A DNA stretch of 64,000 nt from CAWUKT01 sp964352215 (GCA_964352215.1 CAYGRE010000003.1:62001-126000), one strand, 5' to 3'. Counted from the stretch's first letter, positions 51,098-60,268 are shown. A program made the numbers and translations. Notes: a model not told the origin generated them from the letters alone.

Positions 51098-51613
51098 TTA
51101 CTTAATACCCAGTCGGGTCATGACCTCATCGGTTTTGTCAAATACGGCATTGGTATACAACATGCCTGAGTTACCGGATTTGTCAAAGATCACATCCAGA
51201 CGACGTTCTTTGGCCATTTCTTCAACGGCAGCAAAAATCTTGTCCTGAACCGGGCGGATCTTTTCATCCTGTACTTTATAGAGTTCTCCTTCGTAGCCGA
51301 ACTTATCTTTTTTGAACTCCTTGGCCTTACGCTCTTCAGCATAGATGGCTTCCTGGCGTTGCTTTTTTACGTCCTCGGAAAGGAGCACTTCTTCCGCCTG
51401 GTAGTCCCGGTACATCTGTTCGATTCGGGCGTGCATCTCCTCCAATTCTTTTTGCCAGCGCTGAGAAAGGCTTTCAATTTCTTGCTGGGCTGTGCTGTAT
51501 TCGTCCATTTGCTCCAAGATGTACTGCGTGTCGACGTAGGCAAATTTTTGTGCCTGTACGACTCCAGTGAAAAATGTAAAGCTAAGAAGGACGATGGCAA
51601 CAAGTTTTTTCAT
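51098..51613 (-). CDS. OmpH/Skp family periplasmic chaperone, paralogue 1
   Basis: 171 aa with a signal peptide (LVAIVLLSFTFFTGVVQAQ), FAYVDTQYILEQMDEYSTAQ at the mature N-terminus and long charged helices (SLSQRWQKELEEMHARIEQM). It is more divergent from paralogues 2 and 3 than they are from each other. It sits directly after bamA (21 bp), fitting a role in delivering substrates to the BAM machinery. Confidence 0.85.
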   Translation of the reverse strand: MKKLVAIVLLSFTFFTGVVQAQKFAYVDTQYILEQMDEYSTAQQEIESLSQRWQKELEEMHARIEQMYRDYQAEEVLLSEDVKKQRQEAIYAEERKAKEFKKDKFGYEGELYKVQDEKIRPVQDKIFAAVEEMAKERRLDVIFDKSGNSGMLYTNAVFDKTDEVMTRLGIK

Positions 51614-51634
51614 GTTGATTTTGTCTGTGTGTGT

Positions 51635-54154
51635 TTAGAATTCTTGTCCGATGATAAAGGTGAACTGACTGCCGTGGCGGGTTGGGGAAGAGGGGACGAC
51701 TTTGTCAAAGCCATATCCCCAGTCAACTCCCAGGAGTCCTACCATTGGCAACATCACCCGAACTCCAACCCCGGCGGAACGCTTCAATTCAAAAGGTTTG
51801 AATGATTCGAAGCCCAGCCAGGAATTTCCTGCTTCTGCGAAGCCAAGCACCCAGATAGGAGCAGCCTGGTTCAGAGAAATAGGATAGCGAAGTTCTAAAA
51901 TGTATTTGTTCAGAATGTTCCCCCCAACTGATTGGGTACTTTCACCGCCGCCAGCAGGACGCGGACCGATGGAATTGTCAGGGTAACCACGCATACCGAT
52001 GTATTCCCAGCCATAGAAGTTGAACTGGCCGAGACCACTACCACCGAGGTAGTAACGTTCAAATGGGGAAATACCGTAGTCTTCATTGTATCCACCCAGG
52101 TATCCGATCTGCACCTTGGGACGCAGAACGAGGTTTTTGGCAAGTTCAAAGTAGAAGTCACCGGTAAATGACCACTTGTGGTATTCGAGGAATTTAAACT
52201 TTTCTGCGTCAGAGATTTCGTTGTAGTCTTTGCCGTTGACCAGGCTGAAAGGAGGGGTTGCTTCCACTGAGAAGGTCACCCGTGATCCTGAGCGGGGGTA
52301 GATGGGGGCATCTACACTGGTACGGTCAATGGTTTGACGCAGGGAAATGATATTGATAAAGGCATCGTCAAAGTCCAGGGCCGTAAAGGCCAGGTTACCA
52401 TTTCTGATGTCATAGTACTTGTAAGAGAGGGAGGTCATGGAACGGAAGAAGTCATCCGGCCACTTCATGCGCTTACCGTAGTCAAATCCACCACCAATGG
52501 TTTTCATGCTGAATCCAGTGGTAGGGCTCTGGTTGACGGTATAATAAACGCTTGATCCGAGAGAGTTAGGCTTCTTGCCACCCAGCCAGGGCTCCAGGAA
52601 GGAGAGGCTGTAGTTTTGCCAACCCACACCGTTCATCTGAACTGCGAGGTTCAGCCTCTGGCCATCACCAGCTGGAATCGGGTTCCAGGCGCCTTTTTTG
52701 AAGAATTTCTTGGTAGAGAAATTGTTGAACCCGAGCTGGACCGTACCTACGAATCCACCACCGACGACGTTGCCGTCGAGGTCACGGATCTGGCCACCCC
52801 AACCTCCTTGAATCTGCAATTGATCCGAAGGCTTTTCCTCTACGATATACTTGATGTCCACCGTACCCTTGACTGGGTCAGGGATAGGGATCATTTGCAG
52901 GGTTTCCTGGTTGAAGTAACCCAGATTGAGGATTTCACGCTGGGAACGGATCAGGTCCGCACGGCTGAACTTCTGACCGGGTATGGTCCTCAGTTCCCGC
53001 AGAATTACATAATCACTGGTCTTGGTATTGCCCTCAATGATGATCTTGCGAATCGTTGCCTGAGGCCCTTCGAAAAGACGCAACTCCAGGTCGATGGAAT
53101 CACCTACCACTGCAACCTCGACGGGTTGCACATTGAAAAACAGGTAGCCATCGTCAAGGTAGAGACCGGAAATATCCCGGCCGGTCATGTCCCCGTTCAG
53201 TTTGCGATCGAGGAGAGCACTGTTGTAGATGTCACCTTTTTCAATCCCCAGAATACTGCGCAGAGAGTCGGCAGTGTATTTATAGTTGCCGGAGAAGTCG
53301 ATGTTGCGGATGAAGTATTGGGTGCCTTCATATACCTTAACGTCGACGTCAACCGTCTTTTCGTCGTAATCGTAGAAAGTATCAGAGACGATTTCAGCAT
53401 CGCGGTAACCGTTTTCCCGGTAGAAGTCGATCAGGTTCGTCTTGGACTCGTCCATCTTCTTCTTGAGGTACTTCGACTTGGCCCACAGGCGCCACCACTT
53501 CTTTTCCTTCAGCTGCTTCATCTTCTTCTTGAGACGCTTGTCACTGAAGTCCTGGTTGCCGGCAATCTTGATCTCGTGAATTTTGATCTTATCCCCCTTG
53601 TTCACCGTAATGGCAAGGCGCTTTTTGCCTTTTACCAAGGGGTCATCCACCAACTCATACTCTGCGCTGGTCTTCAGGAAAGACTTTTCCATGAAGTAAT
53701 TCTGGATGATCCGGTCAGAGCGCTTCCGCTTTTCAGGTGTCCAGATCCGACCATTGATGAAATTCATCTTTTCGATCAGGTCATCCTTCTGACTCTTGCT
53801 ACAATTGGTAAAAGTGAAGGAGACCACGGTTGGACGTTCCGTGACTTTGATCAGGAGGAAGACCTTGTCATCAACAATATTATCGACCGTGATGTCGATG
53901 TCATCAAAAATATTTTTTTCCCAGAGCTTGTGGATGGCATCGGCCAGTTCCGGTCCAGGCAAAGTTACCTGATCGCCCAGGGAAAGTCCTGAACTCAATA
54001 TCACTGCATTCTTCGTTGCTTGCTGATTGCCCTCAACGTCAAGACCTTGGATGGTATAGACAGTAGGAGAGCCAAGGTCGAAGTTGACCTGGGCCTGGAG
54101 GGCGGTTGCGGAAAGCAGGAAGAAGAAAATTATCTGGATCGTTCTTCTCATCAT
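51635..54154 (-). CDS. bamA: Outer-membrane protein assembly factor BamA
   Basis: 839 aa, the normal length. A signal peptide (IIFFFLLSATALQAQ) is followed by about five POTRA domains (residues 30-440, with KWWRLWAKSKYLKKKMDESKT in a long loop) and a C-terminal 16-strand barrel ending in Phe (QFTFIIGQEF). The MRGYPDNSIG segment corresponds to the conserved VRGF-type loop. It inserts and folds beta-barrel proteins into the outer membrane. It overlaps uppS by 4 bp and is followed by three ompH genes. Confidence 0.95.
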   Translation of the reverse strand: MMRRTIQIIFFFLLSATALQAQVNFDLGSPTVYTIQGLDVEGNQQATKNAVILSSGLSLGDQVTLPGPELADAIHKLWEKNIFDDIDITVDNIVDDKVFLLIKVTERPTVVSFTFTNCSKSQKDDLIEKMNFINGRIWTPEKRKRSDRIIQNYFMEKSFLKTSAEYELVDDPLVKGKKRLAITVNKGDKIKIHEIKIAGNQDFSDKRLKKKMKQLKEKKWWRLWAKSKYLKKKMDESKTNLIDFYRENGYRDAEIVSDTFYDYDEKTVDVDVKVYEGTQYFIRNIDFSGNYKYTADSLRSILGIEKGDIYNSALLDRKLNGDMTGRDISGLYLDDGYLFFNVQPVEVAVVGDSIDLELRLFEGPQATIRKIIIEGNTKTSDYVILRELRTIPGQKFSRADLIRSQREILNLGYFNQETLQMIPIPDPVKGTVDIKYIVEEKPSDQLQIQGGWGGQIRDLDGNVVGGGFVGTVQLGFNNFSTKKFFKKGAWNPIPAGDGQRLNLAVQMNGVGWQNYSLSFLEPWLGGKKPNSLGSSVYYTVNQSPTTGFSMKTIGGGFDYGKRMKWPDDFFRSMTSLSYKYYDIRNGNLAFTALDFDDAFINIISLRQTIDRTSVDAPIYPRSGSRVTFSVEATPPFSLVNGKDYNEISDAEKFKFLEYHKWSFTGDFYFELAKNLVLRPKVQIGYLGGYNEDYGISPFERYYLGGSGLGQFNFYGWEYIGMRGYPDNSIGPRPAGGGESTQSVGGNILNKYILELRYPISLNQAAPIWVLGFAEAGNSWLGFESFKPFELKRSAGVGVRVMLPMVGLLGVDWGYGFDKVVPSSPTRHGSQFTFIIGQEF

Positions 54155-54897
54155 GTAATAATTTGTTCGGAAATCATTCCAAATCTCCTTTCCCGACTCT
54201 GGTAATCGACGATTGCTGCATAGAGGTCTTCACGGCTGAAGTCCGGCCAGAACTTCTCGGTGATGTAAATTTCAGCATAAGCCAACTCCCAAAGAAGGAA
54301 GTTTGAAATGCGAAACTCTCCTGATGTGCGAATCATCAATTCAGGGTCAGGCAGGTAATGGGTACTCATCTGTGAACGAAGATCTTGTTCCGTGATCTCT
54401 CCCGGCTTCAGTTCTCCACGCTGGGCCTTCTCTGCAATTTTGTTAACAGCACTCAATATGTCCGACCGTCCACCATAACTCAGGGCAAGGGTCAGGGTCA
54501 AACCTGTATTGTCCTTAGTGAGTTCCATGCTCTTCATGAGCTCCCGGTGAGGGCGGCGAGGCAAGTCATCCAAATGTCCAATCGCCCGCAGCCGGATATT
54601 ATTTTCCAGCAACAACGGGGTCTCTTTTCGAATGGTATTGACCAACAACTCCATGAGCGCCAGAACTTCCGTCTTAGGTCGCTTCCAGTTTTCTGTCGAG
54701 AAGGTGTAAAGCGTGACATAACCCAATTTGAGTTCTACTCCCGCTTCGATCACTTCCCGGACAGCACGCAAAGCTTCCCGGTGGCCGAAAATACGCCGAT
54801 TACCCTTCTGCCTGGCCCACCTCCCATTGCCGTCCATGATAATGGCGACATGTTGAGGAAGAGCCTGCAAATCTATATTTTCTTTAATGCTTTCCAT
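54151..54897 (-). CDS. uppS: Isoprenyl transferase (undecaprenyl diphosphate synthase type)
   Basis: 248 aa cis-prenyltransferase. It condenses isopentenyl diphosphate onto farnesyl diphosphate to make the C55 lipid carrier for peptidoglycan and other polymers. The catalytic Asp is D22 in HVAIIMDGNGRWARQKG; GHREALRAVREVIEAG, YVTLYTFSTENWKRP and the C-terminal RTSGEFRISNFLLWELAYAEI are also conserved. It overlaps the start of bamA by 4 bp. ATG at 54897. Confidence 0.95.
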   Translation of the reverse strand: MESIKENIDLQALPQHVAIIMDGNGRWARQKGNRRIFGHREALRAVREVIEAGVELKLGYVTLYTFSTENWKRPKTEVLALMELLVNTIRKETPLLLENNIRLRAIGHLDDLPRRPHRELMKSMELTKDNTGLTLTLALSYGGRSDILSAVNKIAEKAQRGELKPGEITEQDLRSQMSTHYLPDPELMIRTSGEFRISNFLLWELAYAEIYITEKFWPDFSREDLYAAIVDYQSRERRFGMISEQIIT

Positions 54898-55005
54898 TGG
54901 GAAAAACAGAAGCGCAATTTACGAAAGTTCCTGCACAATTACATGCAAAGACCTGAACACTGAGGCATACCTTTTAGCCTTTTTCAGTGTTTACTTCCCA
55001 TTCCT

Positions 55006-55045
55006 GTAAAAACAAAGAGCGTATTGGCTCTTAACCAATACGCTC
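55006..55045 (-). terminator. Terminator of the PorG-like gene
   Basis: GAGCGTATTGG at 55017-55027 pairs perfectly with CCAATACGCTC at 55035-55045. On the minus strand a T-rich stretch (TTTGTTTTTAC) follows. It lies 26 bp after the stop of the 55071-55931 gene, so uppS-bamA-ompH-murI probably has its own promoter. Confidence 0.8.
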
Positions 55046-55070
55046 CTCGTTTAGAGATAGTATATATTTC

Positions 55071-55931
55071 CTAACGGAATTTTGGACATTTTACCCAGTC
55101 AAGGATGTAGGTAGCTGAAACCTGAGAGATTACGTACCAGTCTTGTTGGGTATTGTCACCACGGATACCATTCCAAAAACGGCCTCCCTGGGGATATACC
55201 GCACGGTCAATCCGGTCGGAAAGCAGTGCAGCATTAGGATTCTGAGCATAAAGAGCTTCGTAATCAGCATACTGGCCGCTTACGTCGTCCAAATAGTCAG
55301 TGAATGTCTTGCGGAGTCCAATCTCAGCACTGATGTCGATTTTGTCGGTCAGGCGATAGCGAAGACCTACACCAAAGGGGATGGAGATATTGACCAGTGA
55401 ATAAGGATCGGGGCAGTCAGCATAGCCACAATTGTCACCGAGGTTTTGGCCTTCGGTACCAAGCGGCTGAAGATCATACCAGGTGTCTTCCAACTTTCCT
55501 TGAGGGTTGAATGCAAAGACTGCAATCCCACCAAAAATGTAAGGAGTATAAGTCGGGCGATACTGGAACTTCCGGTTATTGGCAAAGAATTCGTACTGGA
55601 AGGTCAGTGCTGCTTCACTCAAAGGAGAGCGGAAGCTCAGGTTGCGGCGGCGACGTGGAATGTCACGTGCAGCTTTCGCATCAGACGCGCCCATCCAACC
55701 TTGGTTGAATGTCAGGCGGGCAGACATGTGTGGGGTAAATTTGTATCCACCAATGAAACCCAGTCCGGGCTTGGTGAATTTAAGGGTGAAGTTGTCGTCA
55801 AGGTCACCTTTGTAGTTGGTTGCTCCAACGGAGACACCAACATAGAAATAACGCGTCCGCAACTGGGCAGTAGCATCATTGATGGCCCAGCAGAAAGCGA
55901 AGAACGCCAACAAATACTTAATGGATTTCAT
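55071..55931 (-). CDS. PorG/DUF6089-like outer-membrane protein
   Basis: 286 aa from the ATG at 55931 (MKSIKYLLAFFAFCWAINDATAQ, signal peptide). The mature part is a small barrel-like protein (YFYVGVSVGATNYKGDLDDNF, LGFIGGYKFTPHMSARLTFNQGW, IPFGVGLRYRLTDKIDISAEIGLRKT) of the DUF6089 type. In Bacteroidota this family includes PorG, a T9SS outer-membrane component, and the position beside uppS, bamA and nadK is typical. A GTG at 55949 gives a slightly longer alternative. A TATATTTG promoter element is about 65 nt upstream. Confidence 0.8.
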   Translation of the reverse strand: MKSIKYLLAFFAFCWAINDATAQLRTRYFYVGVSVGATNYKGDLDDNFTLKFTKPGLGFIGGYKFTPHMSARLTFNQGWMGASDAKAARDIPRRRRNLSFRSPLSEAALTFQYEFFANNRKFQYRPTYTPYIFGGIAVFAFNPQGKLEDTWYDLQPLGTEGQNLGDNCGYADCPDPYSLVNISIPFGVGLRYRLTDKIDISAEIGLRKTFTDYLDDVSGQYADYEALYAQNPNAALLSDRIDRAVYPQGGRFWNGIRGDNTQQDWYVISQVSATYILDWVKCPKFR

Positions 55932-55995
55932 AGGAAACAGCTTTTTCACTAACTAATCAACAGTAATCTCGTCCAATCTTTGAAGTTTCGGCAAT

Positions 55996-56003
55996 CAAAT
56001 ATA
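55996..56003 (-). promoter_or_regulatory. Predicted -7 element of the PorG-like gene
   Basis: Minus-strand TATATTTG (56003-55996) matches TAnnTTTG, with TTTTC about 20 bases further upstream as a weak -33 element. The ATG at 55931 is 65 bases downstream. Confidence 0.4.
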
Positions 56004-56027
56004 TACAGCAGCGCATATAAATGAAAA

Positions 56028-56507
56028 TTATTCACCGGATTTTAGAAGACGAAAGAGATGTTTTTCGAGTCGCCCTCTGGGCTTTTCTACAATTCTACCC
56101 ACTTCATCGTCCCCACGGTAGAATATAAATGTAGGGATTTTTTCCAATTTAGCAGCCTTCCACAAACCTTTTTCATCTTTTTTCGTAGTGTCGACCGAGA
56201 TAATTTCAACATTACCGATGGGGAGGTCTTCTTTCAGGCCATAAAATCGGGGGACCCATTTCTTACTGTCAGGACAATAAGACCCCAAAAACAATTGTAC
56301 ACGCAGATCCTCAGTGAGTTGAATGGTTTGCAAAGAATCCATCCATTTCTCTTTCGGTTTATACTCTTTGTCAACAAAGTTCTCCCATTTGCACTCCTTT
56401 TGATATTCCTCATAGGTATAGTACCCCACAAGGTATTGCTTTTCCTTGCAGGAACTGACCAAGAGTACAAAAGCCGCAAACAGGCCTGTTAGGATACGTG
56501 TCTTCAT
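56028..56507 (-). CDS. Thioredoxin-fold lipoprotein
   Basis: About 159 aa from the ATG at 56507 (MKTRILTGLFAAFVLLVSSC), with a lipobox ending in Cys20. The body ends with IPTFIFYRGDDEVGRIVEKP, typical of the cis-Pro half of thioredoxin folds, and has VQLFLGSYCPDSKKWVPRF in place of the usual CxxC, leaving a single Cys. It is therefore probably not a dithiol oxidoreductase of the normal kind. It lies after nadK and before the PorG-like gene, which suggests a role in the cell envelope. Confidence 0.7.
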   Translation of the reverse strand: MKTRILTGLFAAFVLLVSSCKEKQYLVGYYTYEEYQKECKWENFVDKEYKPKEKWMDSLQTIQLTEDLRVQLFLGSYCPDSKKWVPRFYGLKEDLPIGNVEIISVDTTKKDEKGLWKAAKLEKIPTFIFYRGDDEVGRIVEKPRGRLEKHLFRLLKSGE

Positions 56508-56549
56508 GTTCTTCTGGATTAGCCAATACAATCAGGGAACAAATCGCCC

Positions 56550-57461
56550 TTATCCTTTCCTTCCAATCCTTTCCCGCCAGTTCCGACTATCTTTCCCCCA
56601 CATCAATTTCGTACGCAAAGTCTCCAGGTAATTGGTAGAGTGAACCCTCAACAGCTTGATTTGAAAATCAGCTTTCCGAACCGCGATGTCAACTTTGTTG
56701 TCCACTAAAACCGTTCGCGTATCAAGTGAAAGCATCGCAGCTCCGGTACGGGACTCAATGGAAAATGATATCACATACTCGTCGGGAATTACCATCGGGC
56801 GAACCGTCAAAGAGTGAGGGGCCACCGGCGTTATCACAAAAGAAGGGGCCTGCGGGTGAATAATCGGGCCACCACAAGCCAAAGAATAAGCAGTGGATCC
56901 GGTGGGGGTGGAAATGATCAATCCATCTCCCCAATACGAATTCAGGAATTCGCCATTCAGGTAGGTGTGAACCGTGATCATCTCATTGGACCGGTGCTTG
57001 TGAATCGTCATGTCGTTCAGACCAAAATTATCTTTTCCGAACAATCCATCTACGCTCGTCTCAACCGTAAGTCCGCTGCGGGTATCCAACCGGTACATAT
57101 CCCGGCTCAATTCGTCGGTCGCTTCCAGCAACTCTTCCCCCAGAATAGAGGTCAGAAAACCCAGGCGGCCAAAATTGATCCCCAGCAAGGGAAGTTTGTC
57201 CCGGACTACCCGTGAAGTTTCCAGAAAGGTCCCATCCCCCCCGAAACTGAAGGCAAAGTCACAACTGTCGAGCTCTTCAATCTCCTGCAGGAGAAAGGGC
57301 GCAATGTCGGTGAGGTAATTGTCATAGTCTGCGGAAAGGTCACTGGCATAGGCAGAATGAACCGCATACTTAATTTTCCGTTCCTGCAAAAAGCGGAAAA
57401 AGTCCCTCAGCACCTGAAGGTTGGTATTGTCCGATTTACGTCCGAAAATAGCAAGTTTCAT
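56550..57461 (-). CDS. nadK: NAD kinase
   Basis: 303 aa. It phosphorylates NAD+ to NADP+ in the cytosol. The GGDGT motif is at residues 74-78 (FSFGGDGTFLETS), and the second conserved region is YWGDGLIISTPTGSTAYSLACGGPI. The start overlaps the Omp85-like gene by 4 bp, so the two are translationally coupled. ATG at 57461. Confidence 0.96.
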   Translation of the reverse strand: MKLAIFGRKSDNTNLQVLRDFFRFLQERKIKYAVHSAYASDLSADYDNYLTDIAPFLLQEIEELDSCDFAFSFGGDGTFLETSRVVRDKLPLLGINFGRLGFLTSILGEELLEATDELSRDMYRLDTRSGLTVETSVDGLFGKDNFGLNDMTIHKHRSNEMITVHTYLNGEFLNSYWGDGLIISTPTGSTAYSLACGGPIIHPQAPSFVITPVAPHSLTVRPMVIPDEYVISFSIESRTGAAMLSLDTRTVLVDNKVDIAVRKADFQIKLLRVHSTNYLETLRTKLMWGKDSRNWRERIGRKG

Positions 57462-58873
57462 TGTATTGAGACTAAGCCGCTGATGTAAAAGCCACGTTGG
57501 CCGAAGTGGTTAAAGCTGTATTCGAACCGCATCATGAAATCATAAATGGTGATCACGTTGAGGCCCATGCCATAACCGGTCAGAACTCGGTTTTTCAAAT
57601 AGTTGTCCTGGTTGTTAAACGTCCAGTCACGTACGTAGCCGAGGTCCGAGTAAGCACTAATATACAAGCCAAAGGGGAAATCCTGGAACCGTTTCAGAGG
57701 AATCCAGTCCCAATGGTGAATCTTTCGGGGGAAGATGCCGAATTTCCACTCCGCTTTGGTCAGATTGATGAAGGAGCCATCGATCACATACCGTTCATAT
57801 CCCCTCAGAAAGGAGCCAAGCCCAACGAAATACTTGTCGTAATAGGGCACCTTCTTCCCTGCCAGGATAAAATTTTGCGTTCCATAAGAAAAGTTCCACC
57901 GGTCACTCAAAGCGATGTGGTGGGAAAATCCTGCGGTGAATTTTCCGAATTTCGAGGTGCCTATCCCCGGTAATCCATTCATGGCTGCACTGCCACTGAG
58001 CTTGAAACCCGATAGTGGAAATGACCGGATGTCCCGTTCGTCCCGCACATAGGCGGCCCGGATGGTTGGGTAATGCTCCGCCTTGGCCCCGTCGGTCAGG
58101 TAAAGCTCGTTGAAGTAGACAATGCTGTCATTGGGGCGGAAATAGCGGTAGCCCAGGCTCCACTGGATTTGCTCCCTCGGTGAGAGCCTTTTGTTAAACC
58201 CAATCGACCCGATATAGTACCTGCGCATGGATTCGGATTCCAGCCGCGCCAATTGCAGGACGCCCCGTTCCGTTCCGTAACCGATCTCTTTGTTGTTGAC
58301 GTGGAAGAAGCTGACCGTGCCGTCGATCTGCGGTTTGGGAAAGAGAAAAGGACGGCGGTACTGAAGGGTAACCCGGCGGGAATATCCCAATTGCCCATAA
58401 AGGTACATCTGATCATTCCAGCCGGTAAGGTTGCCCCAATCGAGTCCGGCACCTACGACCAGGCGATCCAGGTCTTTGTCTTCCCACCATTCGTTGAAGG
58501 TCCGTTCTTCCAGATTGACGTAGGGATTGGGCCAGACGTACCAGCGTTCCTGCACGTCAATGGTAAAAGCGATCGAATCTCCGGTGAGGACATGTTTCAG
58601 GTCCGTGCGTGTGAACAGCCCGGTATTGTAGACATTGTCCTGGTTGGTTTTGATGAGTTCATCCAGGTCATCCAGACTGATGGTATCCCCTTCCTGGAGG
58701 GTCATCATAAAACGGACCAGCTTGGGTTTGGTCTTTTTGACTCCAGTGACTTCGATCCTGGAGATGACCGCTGTTTCACCAGTTGGGGGATGTTGAGCCA
58801 GGGAAGCAAAGGACAGACCAAGCAAAAATATAAATACCCAGAGCAATCTCTTCACCCCTGGAAATTCGTTCAT
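57458..58873 (-). CDS. Omp85-family outer-membrane protein with POTRA domain
   Basis: About 471 aa from the ATG at 58873. A signal peptide (LLWVFIFLLGLSFASLAQ) is followed by one or two POTRA domains (VISRIEVTGVKKTKPKLVRF, then SLDDLDELIKTNQDNVYNTGLF) and a barrel of about 300 residues that includes LRGYERYVIDGSF and ends FYISGLVSIQ. It is shorter than BamA (839 aa at 51635-54154), so it is a second, divergent Omp85 member, perhaps related to TamA-like or two-partner transporters. Two more in-frame ATGs at 58909 and above come from a 36-bp tandem repeat; 58873 was chosen because it gives a good signal peptide. It overlaps nadK by 4 bp. Confidence 0.8.
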   Translation of the reverse strand: MNEFPGVKRLLWVFIFLLGLSFASLAQHPPTGETAVISRIEVTGVKKTKPKLVRFMMTLQEGDTISLDDLDELIKTNQDNVYNTGLFTRTDLKHVLTGDSIAFTIDVQERWYVWPNPYVNLEERTFNEWWEDKDLDRLVVGAGLDWGNLTGWNDQMYLYGQLGYSRRVTLQYRRPFLFPKPQIDGTVSFFHVNNKEIGYGTERGVLQLARLESESMRRYYIGSIGFNKRLSPREQIQWSLGYRYFRPNDSIVYFNELYLTDGAKAEHYPTIRAAYVRDERDIRSFPLSGFKLSGSAAMNGLPGIGTSKFGKFTAGFSHHIALSDRWNFSYGTQNFILAGKKVPYYDKYFVGLGSFLRGYERYVIDGSFINLTKAEWKFGIFPRKIHHWDWIPLKRFQDFPFGLYISAYSDLGYVRDWTFNNQDNYLKNRVLTGYGMGLNVITIYDFMMRFEYSFNHFGQRGFYISGLVSIQ

Positions 58874-58931
58874 CCACCGCAATCTCTTTTCCCCTGGAAA
58901 TTCATTCATCCACCGCAATCTCTTTTCCCAC
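58843..58931. repeat. 36-bp tandem repeat over the start of the Omp85-like gene
   Basis: Two full copies and a partial third copy of a 36-bp unit (ending CCTGGAAATTCATTCATCC on the plus strand) cover the start codon at 58873. Each copy carries an in-frame ATG (58873 and 58909), so a longer N-terminus with repeated MNEFPG(E/V)KRL could be read. Confidence 0.9.
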
Positions 58932-58964
58932 AGTGATTCACTCCCCCCGGGTGGGTGGTGCAGA

Positions 58965-59570
58965 TCAGGGGAGTATTTTGAGAATATCTTTGACAAATTG
59001 TCTGGGGTCAGGGGCTTTGCAAAAGGCGGAGAGGATCGCGACTCCATTGGCACCGGCCTCAAAAACGGGAAGGATGTTTTCAGGGTTAATCCCACCGATT
59101 CCGATTACCGGAAAGGGAGAGGCTTCACAGATCGCCCTGAGATTTTCCAGCCCCAGATCAGGTAATCCGGTTTCTTTGGACTGTGTTCCGTAGACTGGTC
59201 CCACGCCGATGTAATCAATGTTAAGTCCCATCAGGGCGGCCAATTCATCGAAGTTGTGGACCGTGGCTCCGATCACTGCATCCGGACCCAGCAATTCGCG
59301 GGCCTTTTTCGGAGAACCATCCTCTATTCCCAAATGTACACCGCTTGCCCCAACTTCCAAAGCCAGTTCCATGTCGTCGTTGATGATGAGGTGTCGTCCC
59401 ATTTTCCTGGCCGAAAAGGCAAGGCTCTCCAACTGCTTCAGGTCTTTGCTGCGGTCAAAGTTTTTGTTTCGGTACTGCACCGCTGATGCCCCCCCGGCGT
59501 AGGCCTGCATTCCCAAATAATAGTGACCAAACCTGTCCTGAATGGTGGTGTCTGTGATGAAATGAAACAT
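58965..59570 (-). CDS. thiE: Thiamine phosphate synthase
   Basis: 201 aa TIM-barrel enzyme. It joins hydroxymethylpyrimidine diphosphate to hydroxyethylthiazole phosphate to make thiamine phosphate. Conserved parts are ASAVQYRNKNFD, HLIINDDMELALEVGASGVHLG, YIGVGPVYGTQSKETG (phosphate-binding) and PVIGIGGINPENI. No TPP riboswitch-like element was noticed upstream, where the CBS gene ends 24 bp away. The gene stops 92 bp before the Omp85-like start. Confidence 0.93.
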   Translation of the reverse strand: MFHFITDTTIQDRFGHYYLGMQAYAGGASAVQYRNKNFDRSKDLKQLESLAFSARKMGRHLIINDDMELALEVGASGVHLGIEDGSPKKARELLGPDAVIGATVHNFDELAALMGLNIDYIGVGPVYGTQSKETGLPDLGLENLRAICEASPFPVIGIGGINPENILPVFEAGANGVAILSAFCKAPDPRQFVKDILKILP

Positions 59571-59594
59571 GGTAGAGGATGGGATATGTCCCGG

Positions 59595-60263
59595 TTAGAG
59601 ATTGAGGAAGCGGATCAGATTTTCATACCGCTCTTTGTAGTCATCGAGTTGTTCGGAGTCAAAGACGACATTGTGAATCGTATAATCGAAGCGTTCGAAG
59701 GTCGCGATTACACGGCTCATTTCCCGAATGTTCAGTTTGACGGAGACGTAAAGGTGGTTGGGGTTCGGCGCATTGGCGACGGTCAGGCTGAGCACCTTGG
59801 CATCGTTGGATTCACAAAGGCGGGCGATCTCACTCAGATGATAAGAGTTGTGGGACACTTCAAGGATGATGATCCCACCTGGTTCCAGTACATTGAGCAT
59901 TTTGGCCATGGATTCGACGATGTCATCTTTGGTAATGACCCCGAGGAAGGTATTGTCTCTGGTTTTTAAGACCGGGAGTACGTCAAGGTGAAACATGCTG
60001 GCGACGCGAATGACGTCGTAGATGTGCGCATCTTCATAGACGTGGGTCTTTTCCGGCAAGGACAAACGGACATTGCCAATCGGATTGTCTTCGTCACTGA
60101 TCTCCAGCAGGTCCTCCTCGGTGATAAGTCCCAGCAGTTCCTCATTGTTGACAACCGGAAGCTGATTCACCTTGAATTCATTCATCCAGTCCATGACCCG
60201 CTTTGCGGTGTCGGACGTCTTGAGAGACGGTACGGTATCGGATATGAGATTCCTGGCGATCAT
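59595..60263 (-). CDS. CBS-domain protein with C-terminal ACT-like region
   Basis: 222 aa, cytosolic. Residues about 1-125 are a pair of CBS domains (VPSLKTSDTAKRVMDWMNE, LPVVNNEELLGLITEEDLL, LPVLKTRDNTFLGVITKDDI), which usually bind adenine nucleotides. The last 85 residues (GIIILEVSHNSYHLSEIARL and LYVSVKLNIREMSRVIATF) look like an ACT regulatory domain. No catalytic part is present, so it is a ligand-sensing protein. Its place upstream of nadK is a common Bacteroidota arrangement. Confidence 0.85.
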   Translation of the reverse strand: MIARNLISDTVPSLKTSDTAKRVMDWMNEFKVNQLPVVNNEELLGLITEEDLLEISDEDNPIGNVRLSLPEKTHVYEDAHIYDVIRVASMFHLDVLPVLKTRDNTFLGVITKDDIVESMAKMLNVLEPGGIIILEVSHNSYHLSEIARLCESNDAKVLSLTVANAPNPNHLYVSVKLNIREMSRVIATFERFDYTIHNVVFDSEQLDDYKERYENLIRFLNL

Positions 60264-60268
60264 GATTT

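Noticed and set aside
52616..53992. A 458-codon plus-strand frame over bamA
   Set aside because: Antisense shadow of the conserved bamA gene, without recognisable domains.
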